Source of the DNA: Bacteroidales bacterium UBA1205
Lineage (GTDB): Bacteria; Bacteroidota; Bacteroidia; Bacteroidales; WCHB1-69
Assembly (NCBI GenBank): GCA_002309615.1
Contig: DBXT01000037.1
Location: 62,001-126,000, forward strand
DNA: 64,000 nucleotides
Direction: 5' to 3'
Part shown: positions 46,940-55,168 of the stretch, piece by piece
Layout: every line of letters begins with the position of its first letter
Numbering within the stretch: position 1 is the stretch's first letter
The notes under the pieces: generated by a model
Told to the model about the DNA's origin: nothing
The model's database searches: none
Seen by the model: the letters and a program-made list of their open reading frames with translations, nothing else
Position numbers and translations under genes: made by a program

Positions 46940-47629
46940 ATGTTGCACACTATTTTATTACAAGCAAATGCGGTAAGTGAGATGATAGAACCGCATGAAG
47001 AAAAGTTGAGTATTATCAGTTTATTGTTTGACAAGGGAAGTATATGGATCACCATTCCCCTTATCATTATATCGTGTATAATAGTCTATATCTTTATAGA
47101 CAGGTATTTGGCTATTAACAAAGTGTCAAAAGACGACACCAATTTAATGAATAATATACGTGACAATATCCACAATAATCGATTGGATGCTGCATTGGCT
47201 CTATGCAAAGCCACCAACACTCCTATTGCCCGTATGATAGAAAAAGGTTTATCTCGTTTAGGAAGGCCTTTATCAGATATTAACGAAACCATATCCAATG
47301 TAGGACAATTAGAGGTTTCCCGTTTGGAAAAGGGAATGAGTACTATTTCCACTTTGGCCAGTATAGCTCCTATGCTAGGTTTTTTAGGAACGGTTACCGG
47401 TATGATAGTTGCATTCCACGATATGTCCACTGCCGGCAATAATTTGGAAATTGCAGACCTGGCAAGCGGTATTTACACCGCTCTTATCACCACTGCCAGC
47501 GGTTTGGTGGTGGGTATCATAGGTTATATTTGCTACAACACTTTAGTAGCAAAAATCAACCATGTGGTATTTTTATTAGAAGCTCGTGCCACAGAATTCA
47601 TGGATTTATTGCATGAACCCGTAAAATAA
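46940..47629 (+). CDS. exbB: MotA/TolQ/ExbB proton channel protein
   Basis: A 229-residue inner-membrane protein. One transmembrane helix lies at about residues 33-54 and two more in the MotA/TolQ/ExbB core (APMLGFLGTVTGMIVAFHDM and ALITTASGLVVGIIGYICY). The core glycine-rich pattern fits ExbB/TolQ. With ExbD it forms the proton-driven motor that energises TonB. It is 6 bp upstream of exbD. Confidence 0.9.
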   Translation: MLHTILLQANAVSEMIEPHEEKLSIISLLFDKGSIWITIPLIIISCIIVYIFIDRYLAINKVSKDDTNLMNNIRDNIHNNRLDAALALCKATNTPIARMIEKGLSRLGRPLSDINETISNVGQLEVSRLEKGMSTISTLASIAPMLGFLGTVTGMIVAFHDMSTAGNNLEIADLASGIYTALITTASGLVVGIIGYICYNTLVAKINHVVFLLEARATEFMDLLHEPVK

Positions 47630-47635
47630 GATATT

Positions 47636-48067
47636 ATGGCTATCAAATCAAGATTTAAATCAGGAGTGGAATTCAACATGTCAACACAAGCTGACCTTGT
47701 TTTCCTATTGTTGATATTCTTTATGATAACATCCACATTGGTAAGTCCTAACGCCATAAAATTATTATTACCCAATAGTTCCAGCAAAACGGCATCCAAA
47801 CAAAGTTTTGAAGTATATATTAACGAAAATTTAGAATATACTATCAGCCAAGGCAAAACCATCATCCCCGTTACAGAAGAGGAATTGGCTAATGCCATGG
47901 ACGAACGCCTGCAAGCCGAATCGGACGATGCTTCGGTAGTAATAAGAGCCGACAAGAGCGTTCCGGTACAGAATTTGGTATACGTAATAGATGCCGTTAA
48001 CTCGGTAAACGAAACTCAAAACAAGCAACATAAAGTAATTTTAGCTACCGCTCCCAAGAAAGATTAA
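47636..48067 (+). CDS. exbD: ExbD/TolR family biopolymer transporter
   Basis: A 143-residue protein with one transmembrane helix (about residues 20-37) containing the conserved proton-path Asp20 in QADLVFLLLIFF. The periplasmic domain shows VVIRADKSVPVQNLVYVIDA, the typical ExbD end. It partners ExbB. It lies between exbB (6 bp) and tonB (2 bp). Confidence 0.92.
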   Translation: MAIKSRFKSGVEFNMSTQADLVFLLLIFFMITSTLVSPNAIKLLLPNSSSKTASKQSFEVYINENLEYTISQGKTIIPVTEEELANAMDERLQAESDDASVVIRADKSVPVQNLVYVIDAVNSVNETQNKQHKVILATAPKKD

Positions 48068-48069
48068 GT

Positions 48070-48846
48070 ATGATAGTATACGGCTATAAAGACGAAGAAG
48101 GAGAAGATAAAAAATATAAAATATTAGCATTGGGCATCTCCATATTGTTGCATGCAATAGTATTGGTATGTTTTATATTTTTGGGGCTAAAACACCAAGT
48201 GCCGCCTCCTCCTGAATACGGAATAGAAATAGACATGGGCGGTGGTGGCGGTGGCACACATCATGTTGCCAACTCTTCTTCACAAGCCGCTCCGCAAGAA
48301 AAATTGCTCACGCAAGACCAAGAAGAGACAACCGCTCTTCCTTCTTCAAGGAAGAACATGCCCCAACCGGTAAAGACCAATCGTACCACCAACGTTACCG
48401 AGCCCACCCCCTCGGAAGAACCTGCACCCACCATTAATCAAAATGCGTTGTTTCAAAAACGTAATACCAACAATTCCGGTACCGGTACAGGCTCCGGCAG
48501 TGGTAGCGGCATAGGAAGCGGCTCCGGTAGCGGTATAGGCTCCGGTAATGGCAGCGGTGTCGGCAACAGCGATGGCGACGGGTTCTTTCTCAATGGTCGC
48601 CCTGTGATAAAAAAAGCCTTTCCTAAATCTAAAAATAACCTTAACGGCATAGTAATAGTAGAATTCAGAGCCAACCCCGAAGGCAAGGTAGTGTATGCCA
48701 AAGCAGGTGTCAGAGGCACCACCATTACCGACCCGCACGTATGGGAAGCTTGCGAAGAAGCAGCCCGCAACTCCTTGTTCCAAAGCAAAGCCAATGCCAA
48801 TGCCGAAGAACGAGGCACTATCACCTACCGTTTTGTACTGCAATAA
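48070..48846 (+). CDS. tonB: TonB-like energy transducer with Gly-Ser linker
   Basis: A 258-residue protein. A single N-terminal helix (LALGISILLHAIVLVCFIFL) contains the Ser/His pair typical of TonB. The periplasmic stretch is low complexity, with PPPP, a run of six Gly, and a long Gly/Ser linker at about residues 136-165 instead of the usual Pro-Lys repeats. The C-terminal domain (VVEFRANPEGKVVYAKAG and the ending TYRFVLQ) is TonB-like. It follows exbD and precedes folC, an order common in Bacteroidota. Confidence 0.85.
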   Translation: MIVYGYKDEEGEDKKYKILALGISILLHAIVLVCFIFLGLKHQVPPPPEYGIEIDMGGGGGGTHHVANSSSQAAPQEKLLTQDQEETTALPSSRKNMPQPVKTNRTTNVTEPTPSEEPAPTINQNALFQKRNTNNSGTGTGSGSGSGIGSGSGSGIGSGNGSGVGNSDGDGFFLNGRPVIKKAFPKSKNNLNGIVIVEFRANPEGKVVYAKAGVRGTTITDPHVWEACEEAARNSLFQSKANANAEERGTITYRFVLQ

Positions 48847-48856
48847 TGCAAAACTA

Positions 48857-50149
48857 ATGACTTACAACGAAACCTTACAATTTTTGTTCAACAGTCTGCC
48901 TGTTTACCAACGGATAGGTGCTGCCGCTTATAAATCCGACCTCAACAATACCATTGCCCTTATGGAAGCTTTGGGACATCCTGAAAGGGCTTTTAAATCT
49001 ATACATGTAGCCGGCACCAACGGCAAAGGGTCTGTTTCTCACACCTTAGCCTCCATAGCACAAGAATCGGGTTATAAAACCGGTCTCTACACCTCCCCGC
49101 ATCTGAAAGACTTTAGAGAACGCATACGCATCAACGGAAATAAAATATCCAAACAATATGTAGTATCGTTCGTTCAACAATATAAGGAACTCTTTTCCGA
49201 AATTCAGCCGTCGTTTTTCGAAATGACAGTGGCTATGGCCTTTTCCTATTTTGCTCAACAAGATATAGATATTGCCATAATAGAAGTCGGTATGGGCGGA
49301 CGCCTTGATTCCACCAATGTGCTTACTCCTATTTTGAGCATCATTACCAATATCAGTTTTGACCACACTCAATTTTTAGGGAACACCTTGCCCGCTATTG
49401 CCAAAGAAAAAGCTGGTATTATCAAACCTTATATACCGGTGGTGATAGGAGAAACACAAGAACAAACACAACATGTATTTGAACAAATTGCCGGAGAGAA
49501 ACATGCACCCATCTGCTTTGCAGATAAAACCTACCAATTACAACAACTGAAGATAAGCTTACAAAACAACGAATTTCACTTGCAATGCGATGCATGTGAA
49601 GGGAACAAAATTATATACAAAAATATAGATTCTCCTTTGGCGGGACTGTGCCAAGAAAAAAATATAAAAACCATACTTACCGCTTGTAAAATAGCCGGTA
49701 CAGATATGTTTCCCCAAAAAGCGGTACAAAACGGGATTGCCCGTTGCATCAGCAACACACATCTAATGGGAAGATGGCAAATATTACAAACCGAACCATT
49801 GGTCATCACCGATACAGGACACAATGAAGCCGGAATACAATTGATATGCCGACAATTAAAACAGATATCATACCAAAACCTGCATATAGTATTAGGCGTG
49901 GTAAATGATAAAGATTTATCGCATATATTACCCTACTTACCACAAAAAGCCCGCTATTATTTTTGTAAAGCCGACATTCCTCGCGGAAAAGATGCAAAAG
50001 AACTACAAGCCGAAGCTGCTCGCTATCAATTACACGGCAAACACTATGTGAGTGTAAAATCGGCATTGCGTGCCGCCAAACGGCACGCTCAACCGCAAGA
50101 TGTTATATTTGTCGGCGGTAGTACCTTCACGGTGGCAGAAGTTATATAA
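48857..50149 (+). CDS. folC: Folylpolyglutamate synthase / dihydrofolate synthase
   Basis: A 430-residue Mur-ligase-like enzyme that adds glutamate to folates. The start at 48857 (MTYNETLQFLFNSLPVYQRIG) matches the family; the longer ORF overlaps tonB. The P-loop is VAGTNGKGSVSH, and YTSPHLKDFRERIRIN plus VGMGGRLDSTN are characteristic. It starts 10 bp after tonB and is probably co-transcribed. Confidence 0.94.
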   Translation: MTYNETLQFLFNSLPVYQRIGAAAYKSDLNNTIALMEALGHPERAFKSIHVAGTNGKGSVSHTLASIAQESGYKTGLYTSPHLKDFRERIRINGNKISKQYVVSFVQQYKELFSEIQPSFFEMTVAMAFSYFAQQDIDIAIIEVGMGGRLDSTNVLTPILSIITNISFDHTQFLGNTLPAIAKEKAGIIKPYIPVVIGETQEQTQHVFEQIAGEKHAPICFADKTYQLQQLKISLQNNEFHLQCDACEGNKIIYKNIDSPLAGLCQEKNIKTILTACKIAGTDMFPQKAVQNGIARCISNTHLMGRWQILQTEPLVITDTGHNEAGIQLICRQLKQISYQNLHIVLGVVNDKDLSHILPYLPQKARYYFCKADIPRGKDAKELQAEAARYQLHGKHYVSVKSALRAAKRHAQPQDVIFVGGSTFTVAEVI

Positions 50150-50293
50150 CCCCGTTTTTTTATATTTCAATAAAAAAAAACAAAACATTATATTTATTTA
50201 TATATCAAGCAAATACGGATATATCTATTCAACAATAGCACTACTTGCTTAAAAATAATTAACAAAAATTCAATATTTTACAAAAATAACTGC

Positions 50294-50301
50294 TACCTTT
50301 G
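50294..50301 (+). promoter_or_regulatory. -7 promoter element for the queCDEF operon
   Basis: TACCTTTG preceded by TGC and followed by CA. It is placed 25 bp before the riboswitch, so transcription would start just upstream of the aptamer. Confidence 0.65.
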
Positions 50302-50325
50302 CATTTTATTTAATGAATTATTCAT

Positions 50326-50360
50326 AGGGGTACTTGTAAACCCCCTTTAACAAAACAAGA
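50326..50360 (+). promoter_or_regulatory. preQ1-I riboswitch
   Basis: P1 is AGGGG (50326-50330) with CCCCT (50342-50346), closing an 11-nt loop ending in C50341, the expected preQ1-pairing base. The tail TTAACAAAACAAGA (50347-50360) differs at only one of 14 positions from the tail of the Thermoanaerobacter tengcongensis preQ1 aptamer as I recall it. CTTGT in the loop (50333-50337) can pair with ACAAG in the tail (50355-50359), forming the H-type pseudoknot. The aptamer ends 3 nt before the queC ATG, so ligand binding should block translation initiation. It precedes preQ1 biosynthesis genes. Confidence 0.88.
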
Positions 50361-50362
50361 AA

Positions 50363-51013
50363 ATGGATACGATAATTATCTACTCCGGAGGTTTGGACTC
50401 CACCACGCTACTTTATGAGGAACGCGAACGAATTGCTTTAGCCGTTACTTTTGATTATGGCAGCAATCATGCAGCACAAGAAACAGCATGTGCCCGATGG
50501 CATTGCGAACACCTTGGCATAGAACATTTGGTTATCAACCTCAACTTCATAAGCCGATACTTTCATTCGTCGCTCACAGCGGGTGCTGACGCTATTCCCG
50601 AAGGTAATTATGACGATACCAACATGCGTAGCACCGTGGTGCCCTTTCGCAATGGTATTATGCTATCAATAGCTTGCGGGCTGGCGGAAAGTCGTGGTTT
50701 GAAACGCGTGCTGATAGCCAACCATAGCGGTGACCATGCCATCTATCCCGATTGCCGTCCCGAATTTGTAAAAGCGATGGATGCAACCATGATAGCCGGC
50801 ACTTACGAAGGTATCCGCCTATCGGCTCCTTACACCGGTATTACCAAATGTGAAATAGTAAAAAAAGCTGCCGCTCTCGGCATCGACTGCCAAAAAACAT
50901 ATTCATGCTATCGTGGCGGTGAACTTCATTGCGGACGATGCGGCACTTGTCGTGAACGCAAAGACGCTTTTGCTGAAGCAGGAATTATTGACCCAACAAA
51001 ATACGAGGATTAA
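50363..51013 (+). CDS. queC: 7-cyano-7-deazaguanine synthase
   Basis: A 216-residue enzyme that converts 7-carboxy-7-deazaguanine to preQ0 using ATP and ammonia. The PP-loop is YSGGLDST (residues 7-14). The four-Cys zinc site lies in TYSCYRGGELHCGRCGTCRE near the C-terminus. First gene of the queuosine precursor operon, controlled by the riboswitch; queD starts 1 bp after its stop. Confidence 0.96.
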   Translation: MDTIIIYSGGLDSTTLLYEERERIALAVTFDYGSNHAAQETACARWHCEHLGIEHLVINLNFISRYFHSSLTAGADAIPEGNYDDTNMRSTVVPFRNGIMLSIACGLAESRGLKRVLIANHSGDHAIYPDCRPEFVKAMDATMIAGTYEGIRLSAPYTGITKCEIVKKAAALGIDCQKTYSCYRGGELHCGRCGTCRERKDAFAEAGIIDPTKYED

Positions 51014-51014
51014 A

Positions 51015-51350
51015 ATGTATTACATCAAGAAAACGATAGAAGTAGCCGGAGCACACCAACTCAAGCTTGATTACCCGAGCAAATGCTGCTCCTTGCACGG
51101 GCATAATTGGATCATTACCATCTATTGCAAAGCCGAAAAACTTGACAGAAACGGTATGGTGATAGATTTTTCGGAAATCAAACGTTGTATTGTGGATGCC
51201 TTGGACCACAAAGTACTCAACGACGTGTTGCAATGCAATCCCACCGCTGAGAATATCGCTCATTGGTGCTGTAACCAAATATCTAACTGTTACCGCGTTG
51301 ACGTACAGGAAACATCCGGTAACACAGCCACATACGAAAAAGACGAGTAA
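51015..51350 (+). CDS. queD: 6-carboxytetrahydropterin synthase
   Basis: A 111-residue enzyme converting dihydroneopterin triphosphate to carboxytetrahydropterin. The start at 51015 (MYYIKKTIEVAGAHQ) matches the family; the longer frame overlaps queC. Zinc ligands are His14, His28 and His30 (LHGHNW), and Cys24 of the Cx3HGH motif is the catalytic thiol. DALDHKVLND is the conserved DHxxLN segment. Its TAA shares one base with the queE ATG (TAATG), indicating coupling. Confidence 0.94.
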   Translation: MYYIKKTIEVAGAHQLKLDYPSKCCSLHGHNWIITIYCKAEKLDRNGMVIDFSEIKRCIVDALDHKVLNDVLQCNPTAENIAHWCCNQISNCYRVDVQETSGNTATYEKDE

Positions 51351-51943
51351 TGAAAATCAACGAGATATTCTATTCATTACAAGGCGAAGGGTATAATACC
51401 GGCACACCCGCTATTTTCGTACGTTTCAGCGGATGCAACCTCCGTTGCCCTTTTTGCGATACCGACTATTCCAAAGGTAAAGAAATGGAGGAAACGGAAA
51501 TAGCGGCGGAAGTAGCAAAATTTCCTGCCTCACTGGTGGTATTAACAGGAGGAGAACCGGCCGCACATGTAACAGCATCTTTGGTGGAATTACTGCATGC
51601 CGAAGGCAAAACCATAGCAATAGAAACCAACGGCACCCAAACCTTACCCAAAAACATCAATTGGATTACGCTGTCGCCCAAAGACATGTTCCTCGGAAAA
51701 AAAGCCGCACCCGTTTTGAGCGAAGCCGATGAAATAAAGATAGTTTATGACGGTGAAACCGATATGCAGGAGCAAATAAAAAAATACGAACATATAAATG
51801 TCAAACACCGCTTTATTCAACCCTGCGACACCGGCAACGCTACAAAAAATGCCGAAATAATTCAGCATACTATAGCATTTTGTAAGCAGCATCCCGAATG
51901 GAGGCTCTCTTTGCAGACACATAAAATACTAAATATAAAATAG
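51350..51943 (+). CDS. queE: 7-carboxy-7-deazaguanine synthase (radical SAM)
   Basis: A 197-residue radical SAM enzyme, third step of the pathway. The start [18 protein letters not shown] is typical. The iron-sulfur cluster cysteines are Cys29, Cys33 and Cys36 (CNLRCPFC), and TGGEPA binds SAM. The size is that of compact QueE. Downstream queF begins 2 bp later. Confidence 0.95.
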   Translation: MKINEIFYSLQGEGYNTGTPAIFVRFSGCNLRCPFCDTDYSKGKEMEETEIAAEVAKFPASLVVLTGGEPAAHVTASLVELLHAEGKTIAIETNGTQTLPKNINWITLSPKDMFLGKKAAPVLSEADEIKIVYDGETDMQEQIKKYEHINVKHRFIQPCDTGNATKNAEIIQHTIAFCKQHPEWRLSLQTHKILNIK

Positions 51944-51945
51944 TT

Positions 51946-52413
51946 ATGAACAAGGAAAACAAAGAATTGCAATCTCTCGGACATTCCACTCCCGTTCCGG
52001 AAAAATACATGCCGGAAATACTTGAAACATTTGAAAATCAACATCAAGATAGAGATTATTGGGTACAATTCAATTGTGATGAGTTCACTACCCTATGCCC
52101 TATCACCGGTCAACCCGATTTTGCAAAAATAAAAATACTCTATATTCCTGACAAACGGATGGTGGAAAGCAAAAGTTTAAAGTTATATCTATTCTCTTTT
52201 CGCAACCAAGGCAATTTTCACGAAGATTGTATTAATTTAATAATCAACGATTTAATAAAGTCATTACAACCTCGCTATATTGAAGTAATCGGTTTGTTCG
52301 TTCCCAGAGGCGGAATCAGCATATACCCCTATGTCAATTACGGGAAACCCGAAACCGGATACGAAAAATTGGCACAAGAAAGAATGTCACATCACTCCTG
52401 CTTATCGTTATGA
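51946..52413 (+). CDS. queF: NADPH-dependent preQ0 reductase
   Basis: A 155-residue type I QueF that reduces the nitrile of preQ0 to preQ1. The catalytic Cys51 is in [14 protein letters not shown] with Asp58 nearby, and the QueF motif [14 protein letters not shown] is intact. Its presence completes the route to preQ1, the riboswitch ligand. The stop overlaps the ATG of the next gene (ATGA). Confidence 0.95.
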   Translation: MNKENKELQSLGHSTPVPEKYMPEILETFENQHQDRDYWVQFNCDEFTTLCPITGQPDFAKIKILYIPDKRMVESKSLKLYLFSFRNQGNFHEDCINLIINDLIKSLQPRYIEVIGLFVPRGGISIYPYVNYGKPETGYEKLAQERMSHHSCLSL

Positions 52414-52721
52414 AGGTAAAAATCACCGCCATTCGAAAGGCGAATTATATTGATTTACAAAAGCAATACGAGAATCCCATTGAACATGCGTGTGATATTG
52501 TTCAAGGGCAAACATGGATATCCGTCAATGGAGAAATGCCCGAGGGAATGTGCGAAAGTGCATGGAAATCGATGGAATGGTTTGTCAGGGAATTAGCCGC
52601 AGGACGCGGCGATTTTTACCAAGGTTGGATGAAAAACCCTCATTCTGCAATGATTAGTTGCAATGACGGATTCCGACCGGTAAGTTTTTTGCTGGAAAGC
52701 ATAAACGATTCCTCAAAATAA
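52410..52721 (+). CDS. TIGR04076 family protein
   Basis: A 103-residue protein. It starts [15 protein letters not shown], has a single Cys in [25 protein letters not shown], and ends [13 protein letters not shown], which matches the TIGR04076 pattern CPxxExGQ ... MPEGFCxWAW ... CxDGxRPVxF. The family has no known function; conserved cysteines suggest metal or redox chemistry, which is inference. The ATGA overlap with queF places it in the queuosine precursor operon. Confidence 0.82.
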   Translation: MKVKITAIRKANYIDLQKQYENPIEHACDIVQGQTWISVNGEMPEGMCESAWKSMEWFVRELAAGRGDFYQGWMKNPHSAMISCNDGFRPVSFLLESINDSSK

Positions 52722-52878
52722 ATATTTTCACACCGGCCGTCATCCATGGCATCGGTTTTTCTAATCATAAAAAAGATAAGCAGTTTACCGTCATATATTT
52801 AACATTTTACACTATCATATAAAATCATGCTTGACGAAAAAAAAACAATTTTATTGTGTGTATTCTAAAAAAAAATGC

Positions 52879-52886
52879 TACATTTG
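52879..52886 (+). promoter_or_regulatory. -7 promoter element for the sigma factor gene
   Basis: TACATTTG in the full extended context A-run, TGC, TAnnTTTG, CA; 104 bp upstream of the TTG start. A TTGTG near 52855 could serve as a -33 element. Confidence 0.65.
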
Positions 52887-52975
52887 CAAAAAAAATTATT
52901 GAACTAAAATATTAAGAGAATTGAGATAGAAATTTTATCAGTTTTTTTATTGTAATTCATATTCAAATATTTGAA

Positions 52976-52982
52976 AAGGAGG
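52976..52982 (+). promoter_or_regulatory. Strong Shine-Dalgarno sequence deciding a TTG start
   Basis: AAGGAGG is fully complementary to the 16S anti-SD core, with an 8-nt spacer to the TTG at 52991. Bacteroidota genes rarely carry such sites, so it is a useful start marker here. Confidence 0.75.
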
Positions 52983-52990
52983 AATTTATT

Positions 52991-53581
52991 TTGAATAAGT
53001 TATTATCACAATACAATGATGAGAAATTGGTAGAATTATATACTCAAGGTAATGAATCGGCCTTAGAAGAGCTCATTAACCGTTACCAGCAAAAAGTTTT
53101 CGCCTACATTCTCATGGTTGTCCATGATAAAGATTTGGCAGAAGATTTGTTTCAAGACACTTTTATTAAAGTTATCAATACGCTCAAATTAGGATTATAC
53201 AGAGAAGAAGGTAAATTCAACCAATGGTTGATGCGTATTACGCGTAATTTGGTTATTGACCATTTCAGACGTTGTCAAAAGATGTCATATGTGGATAACC
53301 ATGAAACGGGTGATATTTTCGATAGTTTTTCCGAGCCTTCCATGTCCATAGAGCAAACCATGATTATGCAACAGATATACGATTCATTACATGAATTGAT
53401 ATCTTTTTTGCCCGAAGAGCAAAAAGAGGTATTGGATTTACGTATATACAAAGAATTGTCTTTTAAAGAAATAGCCGAAAAAACCAATGTCAGTATCAAC
53501 ACTGCATTAGGCAGAATGCGTTACGCAATCATTAATCTTCGTAAAATGGCAAAAGAGCGTAATACCATACTCAACTACTAA
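52991..53581 (+). CDS. Sigma-70 family (ECF-like) RNA polymerase sigma factor
   Basis: A 196-residue sigma factor. Region 2 covers about residues 25-95 (YQQKVFAYILMVVHDKDLAEDLFQDTF, FNQWLMRITRNLVIDHFRR), and region 4 about 125-185 (LPEEQKEVLDLRIYKELSFKEIAEKTNVSINTALGRMRYA). The start is TTG: no ATG or GTG occurs in frame until codon 42, and an AAGGAGG lies 8 nt upstream. The frame is otherwise intact and resembles other Bacteroidota sigma factors. No anti-sigma gene is adjacent; a radical SAM gene follows at 6 bp. Confidence 0.88.
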   Translation: MNKLLSQYNDEKLVELYTQGNESALEELINRYQQKVFAYILMVVHDKDLAEDLFQDTFIKVINTLKLGLYREEGKFNQWLMRITRNLVIDHFRRCQKMSYVDNHETGDIFDSFSEPSMSIEQTMIMQQIYDSLHELISFLPEEQKEVLDLRIYKELSFKEIAEKTNVSINTALGRMRYAIINLRKMAKERNTILNY

Positions 53582-53587
53582 ACGCCC

Positions 53588-54589
53588 ATGCGTGTTTTTT
53601 TTACCCGATGTATTGCACTTTGGCGGATTATCACATGGAAAAAGTTGTTCAACCTTTTGCTGTTATGGTTTCAATATATCCTATCCGCCCTTAGCGGAAG
53701 ATACATCCGTACTGCCCGCATTCATTCCATAGCCATAGAGCCATGCAACATATGCCAGTTGCATTGTCCTGAATGTCCTTCCGGCAACGGCTCCTTGCAA
53801 AGAGCCAAAGGGATGATATCCCCATCCTTGTTTTATGATATTATTGACACCACATCGCCCTACCTCACCAATCTCACCCTCTATTTTCAGGGAGAACCTT
53901 TTCTACATCCGTCTATCATAGATATGATAAGTTATGCCGTGAAAAAAAACATATATGTCAACACGTCCACCAATGCACAGTGCATTACGCCGGAATTAGC
54001 GACAAGTATTGTAAACACTCGTCTTCATCGTATTATCATCTCCATGGACGGGCTTACCCAAACCGACTATGCACAATATCGCATAGGAGGCTCGCTACAA
54101 CGCACCCTTGATGCCATCAACCTGCTTAACAAAGCAAAAAAAGAACACCACAGTTCCTTCCCTCATATAGAAGTGCAATGTCTTATTCTGTCCACCACGG
54201 AAAATCATTTAAAAGACATTCGTTCATTAGCTTTAGCCGCCGGTGCGGACAGCGTTACTTTCAAATCAGCACAATTTTACCATTTACAATCAGAGTTGAT
54301 GCCACAAAAAAAACACAGTAATAATCGCTATGAGCATACTGCTCAAGGGGAAATCATCCGCAAAGCCTCTCGTCGAAGAGCATGCTATCGTGCATGGAAT
54401 TCCATAGTGATAACATGGGACGGAAAGGTGGTTCCCTGCTGTTTTGATAAAGATGCGCAATATACCTATTCTACATGGAATGGTGATTTTTGGAGAAAAA
54501 TGAATAGCAATAACAACTATAAAAACCTATTAAGCACATTGTTAAAAAACAGAAAAAGCATCCCTATGTGCAACAATTGCAATGTGTAA
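53588..54589 (+). CDS. Radical SAM/SPASM domain protein
   Basis: A 333-residue protein. The radical SAM motif CX3CX2C is Cys56-Cys60-Cys63 (CQLHCPEC) after IAIEPCN. The C-terminal region (ACYRAW, VPCCFDKD, MCNNCNV) supplies the auxiliary cluster cysteines of a SPASM or twitch domain. A hydrophobic N-terminal stretch (about residues 21-35) precedes the core. Homologues modify peptides or act in cofactor and lipid pathways; no precursor peptide gene is adjacent. It follows the sigma factor by 6 bp. Confidence 0.85.
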   Translation: MRVFFTRCIALWRIITWKKLFNLLLLWFQYILSALSGRYIRTARIHSIAIEPCNICQLHCPECPSGNGSLQRAKGMISPSLFYDIIDTTSPYLTNLTLYFQGEPFLHPSIIDMISYAVKKNIYVNTSTNAQCITPELATSIVNTRLHRIIISMDGLTQTDYAQYRIGGSLQRTLDAINLLNKAKKEHHSSFPHIEVQCLILSTTENHLKDIRSLALAAGADSVTFKSAQFYHLQSELMPQKKHSNNRYEHTAQGEIIRKASRRRACYRAWNSIVITWDGKVVPCCFDKDAQYTYSTWNGDFWRKMNSNNNYKNLLSTLLKNRKSIPMCNNCNV

Positions 54590-54632
54590 ATGTTTTTTTG
54601 CAAAAGAAATGCTTTCGTATTGTTTTTTTTTG

Positions 54633-54640
54633 TATCTTTG
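54633..54640 (+). promoter_or_regulatory. -7 promoter element for rplS
   Basis: TATCTTTG followed by CA after a T-run and TG, 112 bp upstream of the preferred rplS ATG. Confidence 0.65.
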
Positions 54641-54752
54641 CACACTTTAAATTAAACTTATAGATAAACGTAAATGTAACTTTCAGCAAACGTAGTGTCC
54701 ATTGCGAGTCACGTGAATCGTATGAGAGTACATGATTAAAAAACAAGAAGCG

Positions 54753-55106
54753 ATGAAATCAGCATTGATTAAGTTCACGGAGGACCAATTAATTGAAAAA
54801 AAAGACTATCCTCAATTTTCAGCCGGTGATACTATTACCGTTACATACAAAATAGTAGAAGGTAGCAAAGAACGTTTACAATCCTATCAAGGTGTTGTTC
54901 TTCAAAGAGTTGGTGCAGGTGCCACTGAAACATTCACCATCAGAAAAATATCCAGCGGTATAGGTGTAGAACGTATTTTCCCTATCAACTCGCCTTTTAT
55001 ACAAAGTATAGTACTGAATAAACGCGGTGTAGTAAGAAGAGCAAGAATATTCTACTTACGAAACTTAACCGGCAAAAAAGCTCGTATTAAAGAAAAGAGA
55101 TCTTAA
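54753..55106 (+). CDS. rplS: 50S ribosomal protein L19
   Basis: A 117-residue ribosomal protein from the ATG at 54753 (MKSALIKFTEDQL), which aligns with the family start; an in-frame ATG 21 bp upstream would add seven residues. Family motifs include FSAGDTITVTYKIVEGSKERLQSYQGVV, GVERIFPINSPFI and YLRNLTGKKARIKEKRS. L19 sits at the 30S-50S interface. The gene has a long leader and a hairpin downstream. Confidence 0.92.
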   Translation: MKSALIKFTEDQLIEKKDYPQFSAGDTITVTYKIVEGSKERLQSYQGVVLQRVGAGATETFTIRKISSGIGVERIFPINSPFIQSIVLNKRGVVRRARIFYLRNLTGKKARIKEKRS

Positions 55107-55114
55107 AAATAAGC

Positions 55115-55137
55115 AAGCCCTCCTAAGGGCTTCTTTA
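55115..55137 (+). terminator. Weak terminator-like hairpin after rplS
   Basis: Stem AAGCCC / GGGCTT with a 6-nt loop followed by CTTTAGT, not a clean T-run. It may be a partial terminator or an attenuator before efp. Confidence 0.45.
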
Positions 55138-55168
55138 GTATCAAACCTAACTGTTAAAGCAAAACAAT

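Noticed and set aside
48695..48856. N-terminal extension of FolC by 54 codons
   Set aside because: It overlaps the conserved C-terminal coding part of tonB and does not resemble FolC.
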